Assembly (NCBI GenBank): GCA_002914805.1
Contig: JXTB01000062.1
Coordinates: forward strand, 1,063,062 to 1,127,061
Direction of reading: 5' to 3'
DNA from: Parasponia andersonii
Taxonomy: Eukaryota; Streptophyta; Magnoliopsida; Rosales; Cannabaceae
DNA length: 64,000 bases
Positions 10,613-22,050 of the stretch are shown here, in pieces. The notes below the pieces were generated by a model. That model saw only the letters and a program-made list of their open reading frames with translations. It was not told where the DNA came from and did no database searches. The translations under genes and the position numbers were made by a program. Within the stretch, counting starts at the first letter, position 1. Each line of letters begins with the position of its first letter.

Positions 10613-13100
10613 GACATCCAAAGAAATGTAAGATTTCTTAAAGAGAGACTCTGAGAGATGGGAATGTTAGTCTTGAATTTTTGCTGCCTCCATTGTTCTC
10701 CTCCCCTGCTGACAGTACTGAAAATAGATGTCAATCATAATTTTCGACTGTTTTGTGTAATCTGGGACTTGACTCATCGATCAGCCCTTGTAAAGGTCCA
10801 GTCTCTTTATCCAGATATGGAGTATAAAATACAGCCAAAGAAATCCTCACTCTTTCTTAACCTGTCACCACTATATGTACCGGGCTCTTGAACAATCCAT
10901 TACTCGGTATCTGCAGTATTACAAAAGAACCAACTGTATAATTCAACTGTTGATTGTTAAACTTCTCATTAAGAACTGTCAATATCAACACTTAATTCAA
11001 GTCTTGGTCTGGTGCAGGGAACTCTTTCTAGAAGATCAAAACCAAGAAGCTTAAAGAGTTAGAAAAGAAAAATCAAGAGCCCAAAAGCACAAAAACGATC
11101 CTAAAATGTAACACCTGGTTGCCTAGTCTATTGGATCGCGTTTGGTCAAGTAAAAATGCGATTGTTCTTCTGCGAAAAGAACAAGTTTTTTCATTTAGCA
11201 CTGCTGACTTGCTATTATTATACTCTCGTAGTGTTCTTATAAAGTGGCAGTTACCTCTGCTTGATCACCAATATTAATCACAACAGCTTCAGGAATGATT
11301 GGAGCTTTGAACCACTGGTCATCTTTCAGAAACTGCAGACCTTTGACGGATTCGTCTTGCAAGAGAAGGGTAATTGCCATCCCATCTGCGTACGGTTTGC
11401 AACCAAGAACAAGGTTAGGCCCCGGACATATGGGGTAGAAATGGAACCTTGCATACTGTTTTGCTTTTTCTCCATACTGCTCCAGAAAGCAATTCTCTTC
11501 CAATCTCAGTGAACTTGCCATGGCCTTAAGGACAACCTCACTTATTGATTGGATCTTTTGTGAACATTCGTGTATAATACACCTGCAATACCAACCAGTG
11601 TGCCTAAAATCAAAACTGATTTCAGAGAGAAACCAATACTAGACAAGTCAAAAAATATATCTTTATCTAGCTGAATGGTATAAACTAGTACTGAAATTCT
11701 TGCAATAACTGGTGAGTGTGCTACTTTATCTGCTTACAAGTTCCTAAATGATTTGATTCTGATGCAAATTTTCAATTAAGCTTGATTTCCCAAAAGATAC
11801 TTTATTGAAAAGCTTCTGGATTTTCTGGCCAAAATTTGAGCGGACGCTGATCATCGGGGTATATGGTGATGTAGAGATGCTCAGACCAATCAAGTTTTTG
11901 TTGCTCTGAAGAACCATATCATCCCATACCCTTCAAGATCGTTTTTTTCTCTATAGTATTTCTGCTTCTCTTCAAATGGAAGGCTGAAAAATTGTCTCGT
12001 AATTTCACGCACTTGATTTAAAAATTCAAATGCATACCATTATTTATTGCCTGAAAACACAGAAAAGCAATTCTTGAGCTTCAAATTACATGGTTAGAGT
12101 AAGAGCCAGCAAAACTAATCATAGGGTCAGTCCCATAAGCCTAGTTTCTTGACAGTGCGGTCTATGCTTTCTATGCAAATATGGGTCTGGTTCCTCTTCC
12201 TACGCTGAATTGTGGGCTATGGTTAATGCATTTCTTCGGCTTGGCACAAGGGACAGCATAAGCTTTGGGTTGAGAACGATTCTTTAGTTGTAGGCAACAT
12301 GCTAAAATCGGATGCCTCTGATGTTCTTTTGCATATTCTCAACTATTGGCGTAAAGTTCTTATTTTGTCCAAGTACATGACTCCTTATTTTTCTCATGTA
12401 TATATAGAGGCCTAATTCCTGTGCAGATGAGTTGGCTTTGCTTTCCTTGGAGTTAGAAACCAAAATAAGATGCGGTGTGTGGCCTTCTGTGCCTTTTTTT
12501 TTTCCCTTGGGCTAAAAGGGACTGTTTGGGTCTGCCCTTTTATAGGTTTGACAGATCTTTCGTACGTTTAATCTCTCCTATTCATTCAAAAAAACAAAAG
12601 AAAAGACGAGAAATTGAATAGATACAAGAATAAATCCAATTCTCATCTATATTGAGATAAATTCACATCTGGGTTTGTGGGAATTTGGCAGAGTTAGAAC
12701 TCTGATATAAGAATCCTCTAGAAAGTTAAAATCAACAGTCAGAATATGAAACGTTCAACGGTCGGAAGATAATACCTTCTTTCTTTTCCATATAGTGAAG
12801 AGGAGTTGTTAGAATTCAGACCTGAAAGCAACCCCATGTGCTGGAGCTGACTTAAGCTTCTCAAGTTCTATTGCAGAAGTACCAAGAAGACCAATATCAA
12901 TAACTGGAATCTCCATAACTGGCGCATTTGGATCTCCACTTTAACCATCTTTGTAGATAGAGTTTTCACACTTTTCAGGCACTTCTTCTCCTTTAAAGGC
13001 CAGTTCTTGTACAATTTTTGACAAGAGTCCATCTTGAAAATGTCTCGGAATGGATTGAGTTTCAGCCAGTTGCTTTGTCTGAAAAATGAAGTGGGGTCTC
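10613..13100 (-). pseudogene. Inverted 2OG-Fe(II) dioxygenase pseudogene
   Basis: All four exons can be followed on the minus strand. Exon 1 (about 13070-12822) reads GEEVPEK, then an in-frame stop, then PVMEIPVIDIGLLGTS and a frameshift before the donor. Exon 2 (12050 to about 11815) has INNGM for INHGM, a stop after NF, and a lost donor. Exon 3 (about 11585-11258) is open but has YAD where the iron-binding HAD should be. Exon 4 (about 10905-10640) has VHIVV for VHRVV and a stop near VVTG. Intron 1 carries a LINE fragment. The exon layout mirrors the intact gene at 3630, so this is an inverted duplicate and non-functional at the active site. Confidence 0.88.
12165..12600 (+). mobile_element. 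5'-truncated LINE 3' end (RNase H remnant)
   Basis: The plus strand reads SSSYAELWAMVNAFLRLGT, then after frameshifts SCADELALLSLELE. These are the RNase H (RVT_3-type) landmarks at the C-terminus of plant LINE polyproteins. An A-rich end, TTCAAAAAAACAAAAG, follows at about 12585-12602. It lies in intron 1 of the inverted dioxygenase pseudogene, antisense to it. No reverse transcriptase is present, so this is a typical 5'-truncated copy. Confidence 0.7.
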
Positions 13101-13123
13101 TTAAGTCTTAACAAGGCTAACAT

Positions 13124-14373
13124 AGCATGCCTTCTTCTCTCTTTTTAGATTCACTTTTGGAAGGGGTTTTTGTACTTTAGCTAAATTCAGGAAATCATTT
13201 TAAGGAAATCGTGCCCCCAATTTTTTGGCTGGAATACAATTGTAATTCATTTAAGTGCGTGCTCGTTTCCTTATTCGGATTAACTCCAGCTGCGGATATC
13301 ATAACACCAACTTCTCTTCAAATTGAAGTTTTATTGGTTGAAAAGTGGTAATCAATGACTAAATAGTTCGTTTTAACTGCCAAGTCCTTCCACTAAATTA
13401 ACCTTTGGCATTCGTCATAAAACTGTGCCAAATGTAAATTTGCTCGTATTTGTGTTTCTGTGGAATATAGGAGATCCTTACCCTTCTCTCATTTCTTTTA
13501 ACAAAAAATATATATAAATAACTCACCCAAAAACAAAAAAACAAAAGACAAAGACAAACCTCCAAGCCAGCCAAACCCCTCAACCAACTTCTACAACCTC
13601 AAAAAACAAAACGAACTATCAAGAAAACATTTACAAAGAAATCCATGACTTTTAAATCTGAAACAAATATGCTCAAGAAGCATCTAAAGCACTCTCTGAG
13701 ATAGAATAAGCTTATTGTATTCATGTCATTCACAAGAACAACAAAAAGAATTAAATGTCAACGAAGCTTGTACATTCTCAAAATATAGCTCCAAGTTAAA
13801 TATAATATAAGATACAACCAATGAGAAGACGGAATTGTAAGTTACTACTCTAATATAAGATACAACCAATAAGAAGACAAAATCGTAAGTGGAGGAATAA
13901 ACAAAAACCCTCCCAGCAATTTAAACTCGTCAAAATTTCAAACCAATCAATGTCTTTCTACCCTCAAATTATTGAGCGGTAAATCTTTATTGTCATAATT
14001 ACCTTCACCAAAAATCTCTGGCTCATTGACCGAGTCTTTCTGAACCTTTTGTACCGAATTCAACTTAAGTTGCATCACCACAGCTCGCATACCCATTGTT
14101 GCATAAAATAAAACACAACTTTCAGCATCTCACTGCTTCATTATGGTGTAAATGAATTCAAGAGCATGAAAGAACTACCAGCTGCAAAAGGGGAGGCATG
14201 GCACTGAATCTGTTAAGATGGACTGATCAATCATCAAGTTACCACAATGAATAAACTCGATAGCCACCCCTTAAAACAAATTAGAATCCTAGTCAATACC
14301 AACAAACAGATCTCAATGAATCCAACAAAAGACATTTCCATTTCACTTACCAACAGGCGGAGAAAGCTGGAAC
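13124..14373. other. Intergenic DNA with a short tandem duplication
   Basis: No gene seen. It separates the start of the inverted dioxygenase pseudogene from the 3' end of the arogenate dehydrogenase gene and includes that gene's 3' UTR. A 48-bp direct repeat beginning ATATAAGATACAACCAAT lies at about 13803-13898. Confidence 0.6.
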
Positions 14374-16806
14374 TCAATCTTTCTGAACGTTTAAAGTCTC
14401 AGAAGAAGATGCTAGTATGGTACCATTTTCAGACAGCATCAACTTAGGTTTTTCTAGCAAAACCTCGGACTCCTTGGCATTCTCAAACAATTGCTTCCGA
14501 AGAACACCATGCAAACGGCCAAAAAGCTGCTTCTTTAATGATTCAAAAGCCAGGTCTAACCTCTCTAGTTGCTCCATAGCATTAACATTATACATGAACA
14601 AACCATAGTAAAGCTCAAAGCTATCTCCTGCAGTGTTCTCCACCAAATTCAACAAAGTCTCATACCCTTTTGTGTTGATAGGTGTTGACTCCAACCCCAA
14701 CTTTTCCAGAACTCTTCCCATTGTATGTGTGATGAACTGTGACCCTGCTGCATGCCTATCATGTTCAGCACAAGTCATTTCCACCATTTGGCACCCTTCT
14801 CGTGCAAAGATATCAAGAAATCTATTGCACCGTGACACTCGAAATTCCTCACCTCCAATCCTAACCTTGTCATAAACAAAAGTCAGGGAATTCCACCCAT
14901 TTTTACCACTCTCGGGTCCAAACATAGGATGCGTGCAGAGAATATCAAAACCTTGCGGTAAATTTTGAAGAAACAAATTTCTGGGGAACTCTTTCACCGA
15001 AAGCACATCAACAAACAGAGTATTTCTCTTCAATCTTTCAACTGGCAATGACATGAGAACCCTCTCTGTTGAAAGAATAGACGTACAAAGAAGTATCACA
15101 TCCGGATGCTCTTCACAAAGGTCGTCAACATCAAAGAAGTACGACACTCCTAATCTTTGAGCAACATCTGAGTAGTCTGACCGAGAATAGGCTAACACTG
15201 TGTGACCATGGCGTACAATGGTTTTGGCCAGGAACTGACCAAAGTTGCCGAATCCAATAATGGCAATCTTAAGCTTTAATTCATTGTCAAATCGTTTCAA
15301 AATCTGTATTTTACTATCACTGGGAAGAACCAAATTCCGCGACCTGAAAGATCACAATGAACATTGCCAAATTCAATTGAAAAAAAAAATTGACAGGCAA
15401 AAAAGAAAAAGAAAACATATTTTCAAATTATTAGATTCTCTCTTTTATCTATCCACCATAAATTCCGGGCATCAATCACACATAATGCTCAAGTAAAAAA
15501 AGATACTATCCCAGTTCAGAATCTAGTAGAAAGGAGCTTCAGCACGGATTACTTATGAGAACAAACTAGACATACCCAAATCAAAATATTCCACACGAGA
15601 AATTTCAAAGCACAAAAGAAAGTCCAGATTCCAAAACCCACTTTAAAAGAGCAAAGAAAAAATGGAAAACAATGGATTGTGTGACTTTCTTTACCCGATA
15701 GATTCTGAAAAGGATGACAAAGCAGCTCCATTCTGAGAGTACTTCGGCACCGTGTGATTTTCCCGGGAAACCTGCAACTTTTCCGACTTCCCAAACAGTT
15801 GCTTCCTCACCACGTCATGCAAACGCCCAAAAAGTAGCTTCTTCAACGCCTCAAACGCCAAATCCAACCTCTCCAACATCTCGAGCGAATTCTTATTATA
15901 CATAAACAACCCATAATACAAATCAAAGCTATCCGCAGCGGTATTCTCCACCAAATCCAACAAAGTCTCATACCCTTTGGTGTTAATCGGCGTCGACTCC
16001 AACTCCAACGCCTCCAAGACCCTCCCAACAGTGTGGGTTATAAACTGCGATTCGGCGGCGAAACGATCATGCTCGGCGCAGCTCATCTCCACCATTCTAC
16101 ACCCTTCCCTAGCAAAAATACCCAGAAATCTCTCGCACCTGGAAACCCTAGATTCCTCCTCCCCAACCCGAACCTTGTCGTAGACGAAGTTGAGCCCATT
16201 CCATGCATGGCGACCGCTCTCGGGCCCGAACATCGGGTGCGTACAGAGGAGATCGAACTCATCAGGGAGGGTATTGAGCAACAGGTTCTTGGCGAACTCC
16301 TTCACGGAGAGGACATCGACGATCAGCGTGCTCCGCTTGAGTCTCTGGAGCGGGAGCCACTCGAGGACGAGCTCGGCGGAGATGATGGAGGTGCAGAGGA
16401 CGATAACTTCAGGGTGCTCTTCGCAGAGGTCGTCGGGGTCGGAGAAGAAGGAGACGCACAGGGCTCGGGCGGCGGCGGATTGGTCGGATCGGGAGTGAGC
16501 GAGGACGGTGTGCCCATGGCGGACGAAGGTCTTGGCGAGGAACTGGCCGAAGTTACCGAACCCGATGATGGCGATCTTGAGCTTGGTGGAGTCGCGGTAG
16601 TCGGCGGCGAGTTTGGTCTCGTAGTCGTAGAGCTGGGCTGCGTCGAGGGATTGAATTCTGAGGCCGCGGCGGTGGTGGCGGAGGCGGAGAGTGGTGGCCC
16701 TAGTTGAGGAGGAGGAGAGAGAAAGAGGTAATGGGGGTGAGAAGAGAGAGGAGAGAGGAGATTTAGGAGTTGGGATGTGGAGAAGTGAGGAGGAGAGAGA
16801 AAGCAT
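14374..16806 (-). CDS. Arogenate dehydrogenase, plastidial, tandem two-domain form
   Basis: Exon 1 is 16806-15695 and exon 2 is 15343-14374, joined by a 351-bp GT-AG intron at 15694-15344. The split codon (GG|G) keeps frame, giving 693 aa. Residues 1 to about 50 are Ser/Arg-rich and acid-poor, fitting a plastid transit peptide. Two homologous TyrA domains follow, each with an NADP-binding GFGNFGQFLAK (G82 and G401), LCTHPMFGPESG, SQFITHT and STPINTKGYETLL. The enzyme oxidatively decarboxylates arogenate to tyrosine with NADP+ in plastids. Arabidopsis TyrAAT1 is a known tandem two-domain enzyme; that precedent plus the in-frame splice favours one gene. Two single-domain transcripts remain possible, since exon 1 also meets a stop (15691-15693) inside the intron. 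The first domain is GC-rich, the second is not. Confidence 0.88.
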
Positions 16807-16812
16807 AGTTGA

Positions 16813-16814
<2 letters not shown>

Positions 16815-16855
<41 letters not shown>
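16815..16855 (-). repeat. (GA)n microsatellite in the arogenate dehydrogenase 5' leader
   Basis: About 20 GA units lie just upstream of the ATG at 16806, appearing as (TC)n in the transcript sense. Pyrimidine-rich 5' leaders are common in plant genes. Confidence 0.9.
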
Positions 16856-16858
<3 letters not shown>

Positions 16859-17099
16859 GTGTGTAGGACTACTGGAATGAAACGACTAATGATTTACCAT
16901 GGTTCTTCGTCTCTGCAGCTCAAGTTACTTAAATTGGCCTTAAAATAAGAAAAAAAAAAAAAAAATTTAAATTGCTCTTGATAGAATTACATCATCCTTG
17001 AAGCCCCGCTAGTTATTTGTTCATTCAATGTTACTCTCGTTTTTTATTGGTTTGTTATTGGGTTTGATTTTGGATATTCTTATTCTCAAAATAACAGAC

Positions 17100-17509
17100 T
17101 TTAAGATTTGATTCGATGAACTTTTAAATAAGAAGTATCCTGGTAATCAAACCTGAAATCTAGTGCATGAAGTCTGATAGCAGATGTCTTACCAAATTTT
17201 AGTTTCAGGGCACCCTACATCTCTTGAACGGTGGCATACTCTTCAAACTCGCCGATCAAGTCATTGTGCATGCTGCTCAGCATGGTAAAGCGCGCACAAC
17301 AGTCTTTCTTAAGCCAAGCTTGATAGGCTTCTCGATTGCGACGGTGTTGAGCAGTATTGCCGTCCTCGGAGAAGGACATCGTCTGCATCAAAGTTTCCAA
17401 AATCTCTTGCTCTTCGAGAATATATTGGATTTTGCGGTGCGATATCATAGTTGTCACCATCAAATTTCTCTCTCTTATTCAAATTAATCACTATACTCTT
17501 AGAAGTCAT
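17100..17509 (-). pseudogene. Inverted N-terminal Copia gag fragment
   Basis: Two minus-strand frames, offset by a frameshift, read SIVINLNKREKFDGDNYD, HRKIQYILEEQEILETL, and after a stop GALKLKFGKTSAIRLHAL. This is the standard start of a Copia gag. It ends where the plus-strand piece at about 18190 resumes (IHELKVASHPRSEEQQIQAG), so the two look like parts of one gag separated by an inversion. Confidence 0.75.
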
Positions 17510-18120
17510 CTACTCATGCGCATAAAGGATGAACATATAATTTAGCACACTATACATAATCATTTTGCAGCAAAATCCTAGACTAATCTAAAAAATTCTC
17601 ACTAAACACAAAATCGAAAATTCTCTATGCTTGTAATCATCTCCTATGTCTAGGTTTATTATTAAGATTAAATCTAAATTTTGTGCAAAAATAGTGTATA
17701 GAAGAATAATTAATTCTACTACTATACTCCCACTAAAATGTGACATTCCTAGTATGTTTCTAATATACATATCACATAATTATCTACAAAAAAATATAAG
17801 TATGTAATTACAATTTAAAAAATTAAGCATAATTTAAAATAATTACAGATTGATTAAATCCTAATATACTTACTATGACAATATTAAATAGTGCTATAAA
17901 TAAATAAGGAACTGATCATATTATAAATATTGTCGTTCAGATATATACATGCATATTATTCAAAAAAAAATTGCATATATACACAATTAACACAAAAACA
18001 AAATTGCGCATAATTAATACATAATGAAATGCAATATAAAGTACAAAAAAATATTTTAATTCTCACAAAAAATAATGTAACCTTTTTAATTAAATCTGGA
18101 AGGAAATAAAAAAATATTTT
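17510..18120. other. AT-rich block between the inverted gag halves
   Basis: No coding sequence seen. It is very AT-rich with many short A/T runs. By position it could be the element's LTR or leader carried inside the inversion. Confidence 0.4.
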
Positions 18121-18189
18121 TTGGATTTTTTTTTTGAATTTAGCAACTCTTTTTTTATTTTTAAAAAAAAAAATAAAAAATAAAAAATA

Positions 18190-18842
18190 ATATGTCATTG
18201 ATGATTCATGAACTGAAAGTAGCTAGCCACCCTCGATCTGAAGAGCAACAAATCCAAGCGGGAATTCGATCCCTACCATTTTTGAGGGAGCCCAATGTTC
18301 ATTACTATGACATATAATGAAAACATCAGAATTTTTGATGACCTATCTCATCACCTTGAGCTTGAAGCTAAGCGCTTAGAAGCTGCCAAACCAAGCAAAG
18401 ACTCAATTCTTGGGAGCACCTATGTGGCGAATAACCAGCTCGAGCCAAGAGGAGCCAAGCACGAGAATCAAGCTCTTAGAAGTGACTCTAGTAATGAACC
18501 CGCACCTAAGAAGGCAAAGACCACCCGACGTAAGAAAGGCAAGCGTGGTGGAAAGAGCAAAAATGGTAGATGCTACAACTGTGATAAAGAGGGCCATTTC
18601 GCTCGTGATTGCACTAAGCCGAAAAAGGTACTCCTTGACTTTAGTTCTTGTGATATTTATATTACAAGCCATGTTATGGTTGCTCATTCATATCCTCATT
18701 GGATTGTTGATTCAAGAGTGACTGAACACATCGTGAGGGACCGAGTCATATTCTTAGAGTATTGTCGAATTTCAAAGGGGAGTCGAGGACTCTACATGAG
18801 AAATGGAGTCAGCATCCATGTGTTAGGTATTGGCACTTACTA
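18190..18842 (+). pseudogene. Copia gag C-terminus, zinc knuckle and protease start (copy 1)
   Basis: The frame reads IHELKVASHPRSEEQQIQAG, then after a frameshift NENIRIFDDLSHHLELEAKR, a basic KKAKTTRRKKGKRGGK stretch, and the zinc knuckle CYNCDKEGHFARDC (intact CX2CX4HX4C). The protease-like HWIVDSRVTEHI has DSR where active proteases have DSG. It ends in a stop at 18843. Confidence 0.85.
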
Positions 18843-19034
18843 GCTAGAATTGTGCAGGGGTCGCACTCTATTGCTCCATGATGTTCTATATACTCTGGAA
18901 GTTTGACAAATCCTTTTATCTATTGTGTGTTTGATTAAGTTAGGATTTTCTTTTAATTTTCATAGTATTGGATTTTTTTTTGAATTTAGAAACTCTTTTT
19001 TTATTTTTAAAAAAAAAATAAAAAATAAAAAATA

Positions 19035-19688
19035 ATATGTCATTGATGATTCATGAACTGAAAGCAGCTAGCCACCCTCGATCTGAAGAGCAACAAATCC
19101 AAGCGGGAATTCGATCCCTACCATTTTCGAGGGAGCCCAATATTCATTACTATGACATATAGTGAAAACATCAGAATTTTTGATGACCTATCTCATCACC
19201 TTGAGCTTGAAGCTAAGCGCTTAGAAGCTGCCAAACTAAGTCAAGGCTCAATCCTTGGGAGCATCTATGTGGCGAATAACCAGCTTGAGCCAAGAGGGGC
19301 CAAGCACGAGAATCAAGCTCTTAGAAGTGACTCTAGTAATGAACCCGCACCTAAGAAGACAAAGACCACCCGACGTAAGAAAGGCAAGCGTGGTAGAAAG
19401 AGCAAGAATGGCATATGCTACAACTGTGATAAAGAGGGCCATTTCGCTCGTGATTGCACTAAGTCGAAAAAGGTACTCCTTGACTTTAGTTCTTGTGATA
19501 TTTATATTACAAGTCATGTTATGGTTGCTCATTCATATCCTCATTGGATTGTTGATTCAAGAGTGACTGAACACATCGTGAGGGACCGAGTTATATTCTT
19601 AGAGTATTGTCGAATTTCAAAGGGGAGTCGAGGACTCTACATGGGAAATGGAGTCAGCATCCATGTGTTAGGCATTGGCACTTACTAG
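19035..19688 (+). pseudogene. Copia gag C-terminus, zinc knuckle and protease start (copy 2)
   Basis: Near-identical to copy 1, with knuckle CYNCDKEGHFARDC and the same DSR protease motif, frameshift and terminal stop. The shared lesions show that decay came before the duplication. Confidence 0.85.
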
Positions 19689-19879
19689 CTAGAATTGTGC
19701 AGGGGTCGCACTCTATTGCTCCATGATATTCTATATACTCTGGAAGTTCGACAAATCCTTTTATCTATTGTGTGTTTGATTAAGATAGGATTTTCTTTTA
19801 ATTTTAATAGTATTGGTTGTGATATTTATTAGGGAACAACTTTTTATGGTTGAAAATTTTTCATAAATGATTTTATTAT

Positions 19880-20828
19880 GTTGGATATTATTTATTCATC
19901 TAATCATGACAATGTCGTTTCTTATATGGCTACTGCAAATGATGTTAATTCTATTGTATGACATGCTAGACTAGGCCATATATGGCAAGATAGAATGAAT
20001 AGGTTAGCTAGAGATGGTCTCTTAGGACAACTCATTAAAATTAACTTCCCCACTTGTGAACATTGGTTGGCGGGAAATTCAACTAGGAAACTTCTTGTAA
20101 AAGCCACACAAACAATGATTCCTATGTAGCTAGTATATTCTGATATTTGTGGACCAACGAACATAAGGGCAAGACACAGTGCCACTTATTTTGTCACCTT
20201 CATAGATGACTTTACGCACTACAGTCATGTCTATTTGATCTCCCATGAGTCAGAAGTATTGGAATGCTTTATATAATTTATGAACTTGATTGAGAATCAA
20301 ACAGAGAAAAATATCAAGACTCATAGGACAGAACATGGCCACGAGTATCTATTTGAGCAATTCAAGGAATTATGTGATGAAAAAGGCATTCTTCGATCGC
20401 TAACAATTCTTGACACTCTGCAACAAAATGGTATAGCGGAGAGAAGGAATCGTACGTTATTAGAAATAGTTAGGTCGATGATAGCGCATCCCACCTCCTA
20501 ATATCTTTCTAAGGGGGATACTTTATTGATTGCTATTTACATCCTTAACCAAGTACCCTCAAAATTAGTTCCATCAACCCCTTATGAGCGATGGACCAGG
20601 CGAAAGCCCGAATTAGACCATTTACGCCTATGGGGTTCACCAAGATATGTTCACACTACTTTTCACAGGCATGGAAAACTAAGCCTAAGGGTGCACAAGT
20701 GCATATTTATTAGATACTTTGATGAATCGAAGGGATATGTGACGCTTGATGAACAACCCGATGGAAGTGTATCTAAAATTGAGTCACGAGATGTAGATTT
20801 TTTCGAAGAAGAATTTCCAAGAAGATGA
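19880..20828 (+). pseudogene. Copia pre-integrase and integrase remnant
   Basis: Readable pieces are HARLGHIWQDRMNRLAREGL (GAG pre-integrase; one Cys of the zinc site is Trp in CEHWLAG), VYSDICGPTNI, FVTFIDDFTHYSHVYLI, and from 20280 HRTEHGHEYLFEQF and NGIAERRNRTLLEIVRSM (integrase core). The 20526-20828 frame holds the downstream LRLWGSPRYVH and YFDESKGYV region. At least four stops interrupt the frame. Confidence 0.85.
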
Positions 20829-21029
20829 GATATGAATAGAAATCTAGAGCTATATAAGATTGAAGAACCAAATAAAGGCACTCCAAATACAACTTAGAAA
20901 TCGAGAGTGACTCTATTCCTAGTAAGAGTGTAACTATTAGTAGGAGTATACTGCTAGATGTTAGTTCTCAAAATCCACAACTGCATAAAAGACAACATGG
21001 AAGCATTCCTCATCGTCATTTTGAGATTG

Positions 21030-22050
21030 AGGGGGAAACATTTATGTGCGCTTCGTAGATGAACCTAAGAATTATCGAGAGGCTCTCTCATCTTCTGCTT
21101 CTGAAAAATGGAGAGCTATAATGATTGAAGAAATGGAGTCTATGAAGAAAAATCAAGTCTGGGACTTGGTGAATCTTCCACCTAGGTGAAAGACTATTGG
21201 AAAAAAAATGGGTTCTAAAAGTCAAATGCTAGGCAGATGGATCTATAGAAAGGTACCAGGCACGACTTGTGGTAAAAAGCTACACACAAAAAGAAGGTGT
21301 TGACTACGAGGAGACCTTCTCGACAGTAGTGAGGTTTGCCTCAATTAACCTTATTCTAGCTATTGTTACTCATTTGGACTTAGAACTTTACCAAATGGAC
21401 ATTAAAATAATATTTCTTATTGGAGAACAAGATAAAGAGATCTACATGGATCAACCTAAGGGTTTTGAGATAAAAGGACAAGAGCACAAAGTTTGCAAGT
21501 TCTATCATTCCATTTATGGCTTGAAGCAATCATCTAAACAGTGCTACTTTAGATTTCATTGAGCCATTATTTCTAATGGATTTACGATGGTTAAGGAAGA
21601 TCACTATGTGTATGTCAAACAGTCCAAGGAAAGTTTTCTTATCCTTTCATTGTATGTACACAACATACTCTTAGCTGGAAATGACAAGGAGATGATAGTC
21701 GTTATCAAGGCATAGTTATCCTCAAACTTTGAGATGAAGGATATAGGTAAAGCAAGTTATGTGCTCGGAGTTAAGATCCTTAGAGACCGTTCGAGGAAAT
21801 TTCTTAGTTTGTCTCAAGAAACTTACATTAGGAAAATACTTGAATGATTTCAGATACAAAACTGCAAACCTATTAATACTCCTATTACAAAGAATGATGT
21901 CTTGAGCCTTGACATGTGTCCAAAGACTCAAGAGAAAAAAGACTATATGGCCTGAGTTCCCTATGCTAGTGCCATTAGAAGTTTGATATACGCTATGATA
22001 TGTACACTACCTGACATTTGTTAATATGTGGTGGTTCTTCTTGTAACAAC
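21030..22050 (+). pseudogene. Copia reverse transcriptase (RVT_2) remnant
   Basis: Landmarks are EALSSSASEKWRAIMIEEM, YQARLVVKSYTQKEGVDYEE, YQMDIKIIFLIGEQDKEIYM and YGLKQSSKQCYFRFH. The catalytic YVDD box has become YVHN (LYVHNILLAGND), so the enzyme is dead. Several in-frame stops are present. Homology fades near 22050. Confidence 0.85.

Larger units (their letters stand above)
18121..19811 (+). repeat. Tandem duplication of 847 bp within the Copia element
   Basis: Copy 1 (18121-18967) and copy 2 (18968-19811) share the same order throughout, from the TTGGATTTTTT start to the TTTTCTTTTAATTTT end, and differ at only a few per cent of sites. Each carries the C-terminal gag, the zinc knuckle and the start of the protease region. 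Sequence after copy 2 (TTGGTTGTGATA) resumes the element, and TTGG is shared at the junctions. Confidence 0.9.

Noticed and set aside
16033-16707. A 224-codon open frame on the plus strand
   Set aside because: It is fully antisense to the first arogenate dehydrogenase domain, whose minus-strand frame matches a known family; the Gly/Glu-rich reading comes from GC-rich codon bias.
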